A stretch of DNA of 64,000 bases, from contig NC_136000.1 of assembly GCF_048128805.1 (NCBI RefSeq), positions 10,875,354 to 10,939,353 of the forward strand. Direction: 5' to 3'. The translations under genes were made by a program, and so were the position numbers. The notes under the pieces were generated by a model that worked only from the letters and a program-made list of their open reading frames with translations, had not been told where the DNA came from and did not search any database. Positions 1-12,800 of the stretch are shown here, piece after piece. The DNA comes from Centroberyx gerrardi (Eukaryota > Chordata > Actinopteri > Beryciformes > Berycidae). Each line of letters begins with the position of its first letter. The first letter of the stretch is position 1.

Positions 1-2340
1 TATGTGGGCCTACAGTAAATAGGGCTCCAACGTTAAGAGGGAAAACGGCATCTTCCTCTAATTAAAGGAGATTTGCTGGAGAGCTCCCATTGCAGGGGTT
101 GCCTTAAGCTCCCAATCTTGTTAGAGGGATTGACGATTTAACCAACACATTCACTGCTGCTCTGTCACAAAACCTGACAAATACAAAACAGCTGCGAGGG
201 AAAAGTTGGAATGGTTTGTTGACCGATTGATGCCCCTGTACTGAGTCTGAGCAGTTCGCTGGGATTACATTTGATACACAGTAATCAGAATCAAGTTATA
301 TGTTATTAAAAATCACGGAAAAATCACACGCCACACGGATAAAGCGAGATACTCTGGAAAGTATGCCGAGCATCTTTATGGTCGAATGCCGTGTAAGTGA
401 TGCTGCTTAGAGCTTTTTTACAACGCCGCCATAAATATCTCATTAGATAAGCCAGAGATAAGCATTGGAGAGAGACAAGATAAGTGATCGACAAATGGTT
501 TAACATTCTGGTCTAGCCTGTTGTCAGGCAAGAGGACTCCAGAAAATAATCTGCGGTTTGAAATGGTATCTATCAGGTCCAGTGTTGTCAGACTGTGGAG
601 AAACCTGACCAACAACACAGCCCATTCATTTGTAACTGTCCTCCTCTCGAATGTTATACAATACAGTGCACTGCCTGAACTCGAGATAATGTTGGCAGTA
701 TAAATTTTGGCCTATTGTATCTTGTTTTGGCCCTTCAGTGTCGTTTTAAAATATGTAGCAGGAAATTATGGAACAGACTAAGGTCAAATAGCATTTTCAT
801 TTCCAGTACATTTTGTGATTTGTTCTGGTGCCAGATTCACTGAGAGCCAGAAAGTTTATACAACCATAGAAAAGTATTTTTAAGTTAATTTAATGTTGTA
901 TACTCAGTGGCTGACAACTACCTGACCCTATCTGAACTGTCCTGATAGGGTAAACCCCACCCATCTGGTACCCCATTTAGGTTAAAGCAAACGCTACGAA
1001 TTATCTTCAAACAGCATTTAACCCAGTTCTGATAGAAAGAGATACAGTAAGTGGTCGCATTGAAGTGTGATACCAAGGAGCAGTTTATATCCATCTGGTC
1101 CATATGAATTCTGCCACAGCAGTGCGTTCCACTGCCGAATGCCAAGACTATGTAGAGAATGATTGACAGGTTTTAGCTTGCTAAACCTGGTCCCACTTAA
1201 GATGCATTCACACTGTCAGATCTATGTGACGGTCACTGGGTCGTAACCCAGGTCAGCCAAAGATGTAGCGTCTGTTCCAGCGAGGGAGAGGCATATAGGT
1301 CAGAGGTCACGCAATTAAAACGATGCATTTTGTCGCATTTATGTTTCATGTTTCGGCTCTCTGATGTCACGTTTTTAGAAAGACGATGGGATTTCAAAGA
1401 CATTTTAAGACACTGATTTCAAATATAACAACTGATTCAGAGTTGATTGACTTGTTTGGGGGCACAGTGTCATTCTTGATGTCATGGAAAGGGCGTCTAT
1501 GGGTCAGAGCAGGTCAAAGAGCTCTTTAAAGGCCCAACAGTTGAAACAATTATCTTAGTTGTATTTAAATTATCTGCACTGAAAACTATTGATAAGTTAA
1601 TATGCACCATTGATGTGCAGAACCCATTGGAATTGTGGTTAGCACTCAGGACTGTAAAGACAGAAATAAGACTATGTATGAAGTACTAATGTATTTTTTC
1701 CTCATCTTTACTTCTGTATTACATGGTCAGACACTGATTTATGGGTGGTGTCCATTCCTTTCAAACCTTCAATCATCCCAGAGCATTGTCTGACTCAATA
1801 GACAGCAAAGCAATAGCCTCTTTTCAGCGTATGCCTATAGGCTTACCTTTCATGGCCCACTGTAAATAGGAGTATAGTGTTACACAGCCTGTGTGGGAGA
1901 ACATAAAGCATATTGTGACAACTTCACCTTGGTGGTAAGAGGGACAAATAGGGTTGCAAAAAACCCCCATCATATTTCTGTAGGCTGGTGACAAATTGTT
2001 GATGGGGATAGAGGGGTAAGGGGGGGGGGGGGGGGGGGGGGTCTATGTGCACCAGTCTATTCATAATGACATAGTGACAGGGTATTGAAATAATCACTTG
2101 TATAAGATTGCCATATTAATGAGCCAGTTGAATTTGAATTCAGACTAAAACAACTCCAGAGTGCAGGAAGTTTTATTTGGTTTATTACTGGCTAAAAGAC
2201 AAGAGAAGCAGATCAGTTCTCACAATCAGTAGTTTCCAATCACTGAAATTACACAAACCCTAACCCTCTCTTTAGAAACTCCCCTATGGAACAGGAGTTA
2301 AGCTCACACAGCATTTGTCCAATGTTTTCCAGACTCGTCC
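1..2340. other. Upstream intergenic DNA
   Basis: I see no exon with matched splice sites and no recognisable protein. Open frames are all under 80 codons and look like chance. The only distinctive element is a run of 22 G at 2020-2041. This is taken as the 5' flank of prickle1. Confidence 0.6.
2020..2041. repeat. Poly-G run (22 G)
   Basis: Uninterrupted homopolymer of 22 G. Such tracts are length-unstable and can form G-quadruplexes; the exact count may also reflect assembly error. Confidence 0.9.
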
Positions 2341-2344
2341 GTCT

Positions 2345-2480
2345 CTCTAGGATTGGTGGGGGCTGCTTGTTTAAGCCAATGGGCAGGGAGCAACGCTAAT
2401 GTCATTTCGCTGTGACTGGCGAGAGGAGCCCATAGCGCACCGTGCGCCGCTGAAATGACTGAGATGCTGTGACATTTGTA
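2345..2480 (+). promoter_or_regulatory. prickle1: Candidate prickle1 promoter
   Basis: An inverted CCAAT box (ATTGG, 2352-2356) and a direct CCAAT box (2376-2380) precede a locally GC-richer, CpG-containing stretch that leads into the presumed first exon. No clear TATA box is seen. The transcription start is not determined; this is inference from position and motifs. Confidence 0.4.
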
Positions 2481-2701
2481 GGTGAACTCACACTCGGCTC
2501 TCAGCGCTCGTCTCCAATGCAGCCACTATCAGCGGTTTAAGCTTATCTCTTGGCGCAGGTCTCGGTGCAGCTTTGCGGCACAGTGGTGCACCCTCTCTGG
2601 ACTTTTCATCTTATGCCAATGAGACGCAGCGTGAATCGTTTTTCTCACTTCGGGAATATTGGTTCTGGATACCCTGTTTACTACGACTGAACACTTTGGG
2701 G
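2481..2701 (+). other. prickle1: Probable non-coding first exon of prickle1 (5' UTR)
   Basis: The stretch ends in a strong donor (exon end 2701, then GTGAGT) and follows the CCAAT pair. It contains a complete 25-codon upstream ORF (ATG 2613, TGA 2688-2690). Vertebrate prickle1 genes have non-coding 5' exons far upstream of the first coding exon, which begins here at 21600. The 5' edge is a guess, and no transcript supports the link. Confidence 0.45.
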
Positions 2702-3580
2702 GTGAGTTAACTAAGTTATTTCGTGTTTTTTTTTTAACGCTTGTCTTTGGACTTTAACTTTAGAAGTTTGGACAGCTTCCAAATGGCTGACTTTAATTGC
2801 CTATTGCTGCATGATTTGTGTCGGATTTTATGGTGAGCAGTTGGAGTTCGCTTTATTTTCTAGTCAAATTACGCTATGAAATGTTCTCACGTATGCGATT
2901 ACACCACTGATGAAAATGTGGGTAAATTTTGACCTCGAATCGGTGATCATCATAAGGCAAACAGCCACCAGTATGCATTAACAGTGAAAATTATAGCCTA
3001 TTTTCATGTTTTTCTTTTCCTGAAAAGACCCTATCCTCATATAACTTAGGTCCGTTTTGAATGTATTTACAATTATATACATTATGAAGTCAAGTCATAA
3101 AGATTTATGTCAGCCTAAAAAGTGAGCAAACTGGGTTGGGGTGGGTTTACCCTCCACTACATCCCTGATTCAATGTTCCCGTTGCGCTTTTACGCAGCAA
3201 CATCTCCAAATAGCCACTTTCCCTTTCCCTGCGCCTATAGCCTGAATAACCTCATTTCTCAGTCTGTGAAAAACGTGGTCAGAGACGTGGGGCGTGTGGG
3301 AGTGTGGAGCCCCCCGGGGCCTCCAGATGTATGGACTCAGCTGTCGCCTGTCACTTTGGTGACAACTGGTCGGCGCTCCGTGACCGCTGTCTGTCCGCCA
3401 TCCCGTTCCCCTCTGTAGGGCTCTATAGAGCTCAAGAGTCCTGTTGAGTGAGGGGGAATGTGGTCAGACACAGCGCCCCGGCCACATACAGTATGAGAAG
3501 TCATTCCATTTCACTCTCACTTTCTTCAGTTCTAACCATGATGGATAAGGTGCGAACGGGGCTTTACCAAAAAGTGCACC

Positions 3581-3915
3581 CACTGCAAAAAATATCCATC
3601 TTTAAGTCATCTCATCTACGCTTGAGTCTTGGAATATTCTTAAAACAAGTGAACAAATCAGGCAGTGGGTGAAATAGCTTAATCCCATTTGTTTCCAATG
3701 TAAAACAACTTATTTCGAGAATAGCCTGTTCTTAAATCAAGGTTCATTTTCTCGATACTGATGTGATCTGCTTTCTGGATTGTTTCAAGACTCGGTTTTC
3801 CCGAAGCTGCATTGGTATCGAGTAGAACTATCCCATCCACTGGCTGATTTTTAAAAGGATTTTAAGCCTGAATATGAGACTAAATGACTTGTTAAGATGG
3901 ACATTTTTTGCAGTG
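3581..3915. mobile_element. CACTG-ended MITE, non-autonomous DNA transposon
   Basis: The left end (CACTGCAAAAAATATCCATC) and the reverse complement of the right end (CACTGCAAAAAATGTCCATC) are near-identical, giving inverted terminal repeats of roughly 30 bp around a 335-bp non-coding body. A related copy of about the same length lies at 30248-30586. No clear target-site duplication remains. The superfamily is not assigned. Confidence 0.75.
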
Positions 3916-5873
3916 CAGTCCCTGCTCTTTCTATGGAAGTGCCCTGCAAGCTGTTTGAGTGAATTCATCACTCCTTATGGAGCTCTCACAGTGCTAAACA
4001 TGCCATAAAGATATTTCCTTTGGAGAATAATGACACACCCATAAGTTCCAAATATTTCCATCCTCAGCTGTGATAGAAAGTGCTAAACCCACAAGGCACA
4101 GGAGAGCAGTTGCTGTTATATTTAACCAAGGCTCTCTGAAATAATATTTGCTCTCAACAGAGGACAGTAAACATCAACATAAGCCATTAAGTCCCGTGCA
4201 TGCTCTCTGGGAGGCTTACAGCGTGACAGACCCACTTGGCTCAAGAGCGCAGAGTCAGACTGGCCTGAAATCTGTCACTAAAGCCACAGCTGAGAAAAAC
4301 ACAGAGCTCTGCTGATCCCAGAGCAGCCCAGCTGTAAGCCGGTCAGCTCAGAGAGGTGAGAAAAAAACACGTAACTCTTAAATATCTCAGGACAGGCTAC
4401 ACAAGGTAGAGCTATCGTCAGCACTTTGGACACATTAAATGGGTGGCTTCAGCTGAGTGGAGTTGCTGCAGGGCAATTCAAGTGAAAGTCTTAACTGGGT
4501 TTAAATAAATGGAATTATATCCAGGTGCACTGACCTTCATGGATTTTTGGAAGTTGAATAGCGAGGAGTTAATTGCTGTTTCTGCACCCATTTCAGTGAT
4601 GCCCGTTCAAAATATAACTTTAAGCTTTGCAAACGCCATGGTCTGACAGGGTCATTTCCATCCCTGGCTATGCCATTTCAATACATTCTTTACATAGATA
4701 TCTTTTTCCACGTGACACTGACCAGTAAAAGAATAGAGTATAGAGACTAATAGCAGTGTGAGTGTGAGTCTTGGGGACAAGAGATGCAGGGAGGAAAGAG
4801 CACAGAAATCAAGGTAGTGGTGTCACCTAGTGGCTAAAGTAGAGGCTCACTGCTTTAGAGTCACAGAAACTCATCAGTAGCATTGGCTCTACAACATGAC
4901 CTATTCTACATTTTCAAGCAAAATCAGTATCAACTCTAAAAATATTTTATGAGGTCTTATTTTAGCCTAGGGCAATTGTATGACACTATAAGCAATTTTC
5001 ATTTTAATAGTGTAAAAGATGCTGTATCACCTTAAGTGCTACATAAGCCTAAATGAGGGCATGTACATCTGTGATCCAGTATACAATAATACATTTTCTG
5101 TGGTGTCATATCATCTTTAATTGAATAATAAAGATGTCTTTTATCATATCTGTTACTGGATGTATCAACATACTGTATATCTCCTGAAATCTGGGTCTTA
5201 TATTTCACAGCTGTGGTTATTTAATGTTTAGATGATCTAGCAGGCAAGGCATGCGTTGGGAGAGATGTGAACTGGGCTTACTTTCAATGATCTGCTGCGA
5301 GTGTAAATCCTCTGTTGTGAATATTAAGTTATTTATAGACTAAATGATTTACAAGTGGTGTGAAGAAGTTTTTGGAGCAGCTCCAAATGTCACACAGTGC
5401 ATGTGCATGTCTTATTTCCAAAGCCTTAAAGTTAATCAAAAGGTACCACAAATAGAATCAAAAGCCTTTTAAGACATTTGGTTCCAGATTTGTGTGAATC
5501 CAAGAGGGAAATAAAATAGTTGCCTTTATCATAATTATTCTTGGACACAGCAATGGAAATAGTTCTGATCCTCTTTGGCCAGCTTGGTGTTGATGAATGC
5601 CAGCTCAATAAATGTGGAATAGGTTGATGGTTTATTTTAGTACCAAAGTGGATTGTTGAAGACTCTCTAGGATTTGGGGGTGGATGGCAGATAGGCCTGC
5701 TTTTTCTTATGAGCACCTCATAATGCACCTTTCAACTAGACAGGCTAGCTTTATAACATTAGCACGCTTGTGTGCCATTGCATTAGTGGGTCCCTGCACA
5801 GCAAGAGGTGTGGAGCCAGAGACAGATCACAGACATGAAGCCAGTCTCAGACATAAACAGTGGGGCATGTTGT

Positions 5874-5874
<1 letters not shown>

Positions 5875-5925
<51 letters not shown>
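5875..5925. repeat. (GT)n microsatellite
   Basis: About 51 nt of perfect GT dinucleotide repeat, followed by degenerate GT-rich sequence. Valine/cysteine-repeat open frames through it are artefacts. Confidence 0.95.
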
Positions 5926-5926
<1 letters not shown>

Positions 5927-6593
5927 ATTGTGCACGAGAGAGACAGATGGACAGCTATGTGTCCCTGTGTTTGAGTGTCTGTATGTGTCTGAGAGTGTAT
6001 GTGTGTGTGGCAGACACCCAGCCGGGTGTGAATGAGCAGAATGTAAGTCCCAGTGCCAGTGTGTATACGTTTCCCACTGTTGATTTAAAAGCCCAGTACC
6101 AGTGAAATGTACACAGAGGCCTGTTTGTGCAGAGCTAGAATGAATCACCCGTGCGTCCGTGTAAATCGCCTGCAAGCCAAACACTCTGGCAGCCTTTTAT
6201 CCCCAGACGTGGTCCAGCTCGCCGCAGCCGGGCTAAAAGCAGAGCCGGACAGGGCCGTGTGTTGTGAGGAGCTGTCAGAAGAGGCCAGTCTTTCATGGCC
6301 CTGGATAGGGAGATGTGGCATGGAGTAGGGCTGCCATAGACAAACTCCAGAGAGCAGAGCCCATTGACTGTAAACTGTTTGTGGTAGGTTGGCAGGAGGC
6401 TGCATGAAATGTGGCTTGTTTAAACGCCGGTGGTCCCTGCGTCTATGGTCACTGGGCCTTGCTAAATGGACGGTGGCCTGGTTGGTCAATTTTAGGCCAC
6501 TGTTACAGTGCGGTTGTTGAGAGTGGGAGAACCACTGCCGATGCTGCTGTCTGCGGGAGAGATCATAACTTTATGTTTGCCATGCGGTAAAGT

Positions 6594-6616
6594 CCCCCCC
6601 CCCCCCCCCCCCCCCC
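6594..6616. repeat. Poly-C run (23 C)
   Basis: Uninterrupted run of 23 C within prickle1 intron 1. Confidence 0.9.
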
Positions 6617-8133
6617 AGTAACTTTCAAACTGCAACATGTACGCGAGTCAGTGGGATCTGCCTGGAGCAGTGGCACACATTGAATCCACATGCTAAGCAT
6701 TATTCTAAAGTGATTAAAGGTAGTTAGTGATTTAGCGCTTCCAGGCACAACTCTGTTTATCAGGAGTTGCAGGATGATGTTAGAGGAAAACGGGTTTGGC
6801 TCACACACTGGAGTTTAATGCCCCAGCAGATCTCTGCTAACCACACGGCATAATTGCGGGGTAACCATCAGACCACCACGATGATGAAAGTCATACTCTA
6901 CACACATGTTTCATTATCACTCCCATGTATAGGCATGATGCTCAGCTCTAAAGGAATACTGCATAATAAGCATGGTGCAGTACTATGAAACTGGTTATTA
7001 TCAACATGTCTGTCTTTGATAAAGGGGAATAACAGATATAAACATGCCATGTATCAGCAACAGTGGCCTTGGTTATGGAGGTTTTGGAAAGTCGGTCTGA
7101 CCCCACCTGACACAGACAGGCGTGCCTGCAGGAGGGCATGTTTTTCCCTCTGTCCTCCCCATCTATAGGGATCCATCCAAGCAATCACAGCATCACAGGG
7201 CGAGAAGCAAAAGAAAACACATTACCCTGAGATAGTCATTAAAAAGCTCAGCTCATTTCCCCGGCCCACTACAGGGGATTGAGTTAAAGCTTTCCGGACT
7301 CCTGGCTGGAAATATGCAAAACACTCGTCCCCCCCTCCCCTTCCTGTGGCTCTTGTTCCTCTGGCCCTGTTGGCATTGTCAAAGGGGTGGAGTCAGCGAG
7401 AATGGATGATATGGAAAAGGTCAGAGGGATTTAAAAATGGACTGTGCTGGGCAAAGGGTTTTGTACTGACAACAAAGGTATTTCCTGAGATTTTTCAAAA
7501 AGGTTACTGACTGGGGACAGTTGTTGGACGTCTGCCAGAATCTTTCTCTTAAATCTGCTTTTTTGGTGGGAGAACATTTCCTCATTAAAACTTTGGTCCA
7601 GCCATATTTCACTGTGTAATTAATCAGGTTTTGAAACAAATTTACAAACAAAGAGTTTGGCCATATTCCCAAATGACACAGTACAGAATTTAATTATAAT
7701 AACTCATTTAAATTAACTCCTAAAATACATCATAAGAAGATTAACAAGGACAAACAACAATATATCAATATATTCTCCGCTATCCTCCCCTGTTGGGGAA
7801 AGATTAAAAACTCCTTCTTCTTTAGCTTTTCCAATGGTGGATGGAGTTTTTCATGTGAGCTTATTCTCTGTTGCAAAGATAATTCCTTAACAGGATCTTC
7901 CATCCTAGAATAGTTGTCTGTACACCACCAAATATACACTTCAATGCATGCATTGCCTAAATAATGAAACACTTGACCTCTTCTTACTCTATGTGAAGCA
8001 TTAAATTAGTATGATCAGTCCGTAACGACCAGGGTGATGTGCGCACTTAGATTCAGTACAAGAAGAGATACTGAGCCGAGGTAAACTAAGGTGAACTGTA
8101 TAGGTCCGGCCACAAATAATACAGTACATGTGG

Positions 8134-8135
<2 letters not shown>

Positions 8136-8179
<44 letters not shown>
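8136..8179. repeat. (CT)n microsatellite
   Basis: About 44 nt of CT dinucleotide repeat in prickle1 intron 1. Confidence 0.95.
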
Positions 8180-8183
<4 letters not shown>

Positions 8184-8574
8184 TCCCTGATTAAATCAGG
8201 AACTCTAATCTTGGATGACTTCCTGTCAGGCGTCTACTAGCAGTCATACATTTTCTCGACCTTATTTATCATTCAAATTGTTATTGTTTTAAATGTTTGG
8301 TACATGCCAAGTCAGTGTGAGACATTCATTCACAGCCTACCATTACAAACCAATAAAAACAGAAACATATCTATTATAAACAGAAAGAAAAAAGGAAATC
8401 TGTGCACAAATAGGACATAGAAAATAATCACATTACAGTTCATTCAGTGAGACACATGTGAGTCCAGAAATGTTCCCAGGCTGGTGCTTTATTACTTTTC
8501 CTATTATCCATCTTGTTAAGCACACACTCATATGAAGCTGTTTTGTATCATAGTGTTTGGCCCAGTGTTTGAGT

Positions 8575-8615
8575 AGGAAAACCCCCATACACTCCGGGTG
8601 TTTGGGGGTTTTCCT
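8575..8615. other. 41-nt near-perfect hairpin
   Basis: Positions 8575-8587 (AGGAAAACCCCCA) and 8603-8615 (TGGGGGTTTTCCT) are exact reverse complements. Inside them ACAC pairs with GTGT across a 5-nt TCCGG loop, with one T-T mismatch between the two stems. Function unknown; it is too short for a typical microRNA precursor. Confidence 0.7.
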
Positions 8616-9207
8616 TGTCTGCCTTATTAGTTAAGAGACATTCTATTCAAACGTTATTTTTGTATCCCATCAGTCAAAACTCCAGCTAGCACATAACTTA
8701 ATTGGATTAGTGTCCATGGTTATGTGTCCCTCAATTATGAATGAAGTGAAGGTCTGTCCATTGTATGCTCACACCTCCACCTGGTTAAGTATGAGATAGC
8801 AACTCATTATTACCAGATAATTATCATAGGAGCTGTGTTTAGCTTTTCCTATACTGTAATCTCCCATATGATACATCTCTGCATTAAAAGTATGTGCGTT
8901 ATCATCCACCGGAAATGGCTGTACATCACAGTGAGGGTGGATGCTGCAGGGCAACATACAGGTGGGTCAATATTGACAGAGGCCAACTGAGGACATTTCG
9001 AGCAGAGCAGCACCCCGAGGCCCACGGTGCCCCCGCTGAGCTGACACAGAAACAGTTTGTTTGGCCACAGCAGCCTCCACGGCAGCTCCTAGCGAGAGGG
9101 CAGTTCAAAGAGCCATGCTTTCGTTTGCTGTGCTCACACTGTCTTCCTGTTAGGGGCTGGGCTCCCAACTAAAACAAGAGTAGCGGCCCACCAGATGTGT
9201 ATATCTC

Positions 9208-9211
<4 letters not shown>

Positions 9212-9238
<27 letters not shown>
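9212..9238. repeat. (GT)n microsatellite
   Basis: About 27 nt of GT repeat in prickle1 intron 1. Confidence 0.9.
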
Positions 9239-9244
<6 letters not shown>

Positions 9245-9663
9245 TTGTTTCTTTGTGTCCTGTCCACAGGCAAACACACACTTGCCCATTCATGGAGATC
9301 AGCGGATGTTTGACGATGTTGGAATGGCAATCAAAAGTTATCCAGCTTGAAGGAAAGGCAACTAGAGTATTTCAATTCAAATTGTGTGGAAAGAATCAAT
9401 TTTTCGCCACACGCAGAGCATGTATCCCGACTCTGTTACATGTTCCTGTGTGCCAGCCCATGATGTTGACTGAAATCACTTAGCTGTCATTAGTGACCTC
9501 AGCATTCGCCGTTCCAACAATAACACACTGACGCTGACAGAGACAGGCGCATTATATGCTCGGTTTCTAAGAATAAGCTCTGCACTGGGAGAATGGTATC
9601 CTTAATTTGAGGGGTGATAAGGCAGCCACTGGTGTCCTGTTTTCCATTCCACACATATACAGT

Positions 9664-9700
<37 letters not shown>

Positions 9701-9794
9701 GACGCACAGATCCCAGGCACCGGTGATCTAAGCCTGGCCTGTGTGTCTGGCATACTGACTGAGGCCTCCTGGGGGCTTCAGTGGGATCTAACCA

Positions 9795-9839
<45 letters not shown>
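9664..9839. repeat. Two (CA)n microsatellites
   Basis: CA repeats at 9664-9696 and 9803-9839, separated by about 105 nt of unique sequence. Confidence 0.9.
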
Positions 9840-9840
<1 letters not shown>

Positions 9841-12800
9841 ACGTCACACGCCTATCCCACTCACCACAGGCAAGGGTTAGCGCCCCACCCCTTGCCCTTT
9901 TACTGACACGTGTCTCACAATTCACGTCATGAGTTCTGCGTTTTGAATAATAAAAAATGGTTAACTGAGACTTTGCGTGGTACGTGTCACATCTTCATGC
10001 TGAATTGCTGAAAATAGTGAAGTGCCTCAAGACATACTGTTGAGAATATCAACAGTTTAACGCAGCTCTACACAGATATTCATCCATTATGCTTTCTATA
10101 ATAGCAGACTTCTCTCTCAACTCCAACAGTTGTTATAATCTTGACTTCCAGGGTAACAGGGGAGCAAACCCCGTCCAAGTCTGCTCTGCTCAGCCAGGAC
10201 TAAGTGTGCAGTTGGACATCTCACTCAGCCTTGGGTCTAATAAAAGGACGTCTAGGACTTGTTGTTGCTCCCTTACCCTCTAGACCTCACTATTCTGTAC
10301 ATTTGAATGGTAGCCACGTGAAGAGGTGAAAGGGTCAACAACATCAGAGCTAAAGGGAGCCTTTGGAAATAACGTAGATCACTGGGCCTCTCTTCTGCTC
10401 TTTCTGCTGTTTTTTACTACCACCTTAATGACTTAAATTGTGTCCAATTAAGCGGGGCTGGAAAGAAGCATCCCCACTTTCAGTCGTCAGAGTTCCCTCT
10501 GTGCTGTGGCACTGGAGCATGTGTTTAATTAGAGCACTCTGAAAGACTGTAACGAAGTGTTTCTCCAGGAATGTTAATCATTAGTGGGATCCTGACTGAG
10601 CAGCTCTTAACTGTTTCAGAGTATTGTTGGATTCCACGGTTTGCCTTTTGAAGCCGTGCGGCTCGGGAAAATGCTTCCACGTGTGGGAATTGCCAACTTT
10701 TTTTTTTTACTGCATCCTCTTCTTTCTACGACAGCTCGCTCGTAGCACTCACACCCGAGCCGCGCCTGTTTCGATGGGGCGGTCCCATTCATGTGCACGT
10801 TTAGCCTCGGGCTAGAAATACACAGGAAATGGTTCTCTTGCCGTGTGAAGGATATACTGTTGAACTCTAAGGAGAGTTGAAGAGAAAAGCCCAGATGTGT
10901 GGGTTACAAGGTTGAAGTGGTGTGCCTGTTAAACTCCCCGAAAGTGAGGTCATATGCTAAAAATCTAGTGAGGTGTCAGAGGTCGTTAGTGTTGAGCAGC
11001 TAGGGATCACCTTGTGAGCCTGGACACTGACAGGGTGCTGTTTCAACAGGAACGCGATGATCAAACCCTCATAGATGCAGGACTGGGGTGTGGAAAATTT
11101 GACCAGGTCCAGGTCATAGGGAAAAATCACATAACTTTCAGTGGAGAAATAAAATAGGAGAAGGACTGGATAGCCAAAAAAAAGAATAGCTGGTTAAACA
11201 GATTGGTATAAGGTGTTAATAAGGGCTATTTTGTAATTTAATGTCTGTAGTCTTCCCAGTCTGTGTAGGGAGACCACACATGACAGGTTTGCCCTTTGCT
11301 GATCCAGTGCTTTTGTCAGTGCAAGTGTGTAGTGTAAGAGGCAGCCCATTCATCCTTGGTCTACTCTGTGTGTAGACAGCCACAGGCTTTTGTTGAGTTA
11401 TAGTGTCCTGAAATAAAGGGGCTTCCTCCCTGTAACAGCCCCAGGAGCTCTGTCGCTCCACTTCCCATTGTTCCCAATGAGGTCCTGCTTTTACAACTAG
11501 GTGAGAGGGTGTCAAATTGAGGGTGAAATACGATGACCTGTCCCTATCCTACATCTCAGCAATGTTTGGCAAAGCAGTTAGACAGCGGTGTACTTGTTAT
11601 AAAGTGAAGAAACAATCAGTCTGCTGACACCGGGCTTTGTTCAGCAGAGATGGGTTATGTAGGCTGATTTATGTAATGTATTACAGGGTAGCTCCATGGA
11701 AACTGGACATTCGTCTTGAATTACATCATGTATGACACAATGGTGTTACAGCAAATCAAACAGAGCAGAGCACAGAGGACTAGTAGTTTAGCAACTAATA
11801 CATTTATAGACTGATTCCATTAATTTGGGACCTTTCAAACTGACATCATCTATTTAACAGAAGTATTATGCTGTTTGCATAACACAATAGCATTATGGAC
11901 TGTAATCCAATAATTAAACATACAGAATTTGACATAGAATGACCATTCACAGTAAAGTCCTGTAACCATTGTTGGTGCTATTTGGTTATTCTGTTTTCAT
12001 TGTAGGAAGCAGATTTGATTTTCAGTCTAGGTTGAAAAGTTCATAACCGAAGTTCGTCACCGTATCTAATTACCCATCTGATCTGATAAAATGTGAACCA
12101 TTTCATTTTTCATTTAGATTTTTTTCAGTGCTCTGAGAAACACTTAATCTTAAGGTCAAGTGTCAAGTGAAAAGATATTTCGCCCTAATTTTTACAAATG
12201 TGTTTTGTCAGAAACTGAGCTCAGATCTAAGCTCTGCCCTCAGCTGCCTCCAGTATGTCAGAGTGAAACAGTAAAAGGGGTTATGTGAGGGTTATAGGGC
12301 TAACAAGCCCACGGACTGACCTGAGTTTGTCAGCGCCAATCTAGCTAAGTCAATATCAATGCACTGACTGCTCCACCAGTTGACCTTTTCCTCCCTCTTT
12401 CAAGGCGTAAAAAGGATTGTTGTTACAGTAGAGTGATAGGCTTTTATTGGCCTTTATAACTGGGGCTTTTGTTGAGCCTGTGTCCTGCTAATACCCGTTG
12501 GCAAGTCATTTAAGCCTTGAGACAGGCCTACTTTTTATAAGGCAGCTCACACACCAGTGAGTGCTATTCTCAACAATGGTTATCAATGACAGTAAGTTAC
12601 TACACACTGTAGGGTTGTATAGGAGAGACTGACCTTCCCTCTGCCCCTTTGGTACACCCATTTACGGCATGTCTCGGGACCTAGATTTGACTGATGTAAA
12701 CATTACATTACACAAGATTTACATTAGGTATTAATACATACCAGTCTCCTATCTTTCCCTACACAATCACAATTTACATAAAGAGTATGTACTGACTGTG

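Noticed and set aside
5684..6184. Several ORFs with long Val/Cys or Thr/His repeats
   Set aside because: Translations of the GT microsatellite; the same applies to ORFs at 9211-9880 and near 19450.
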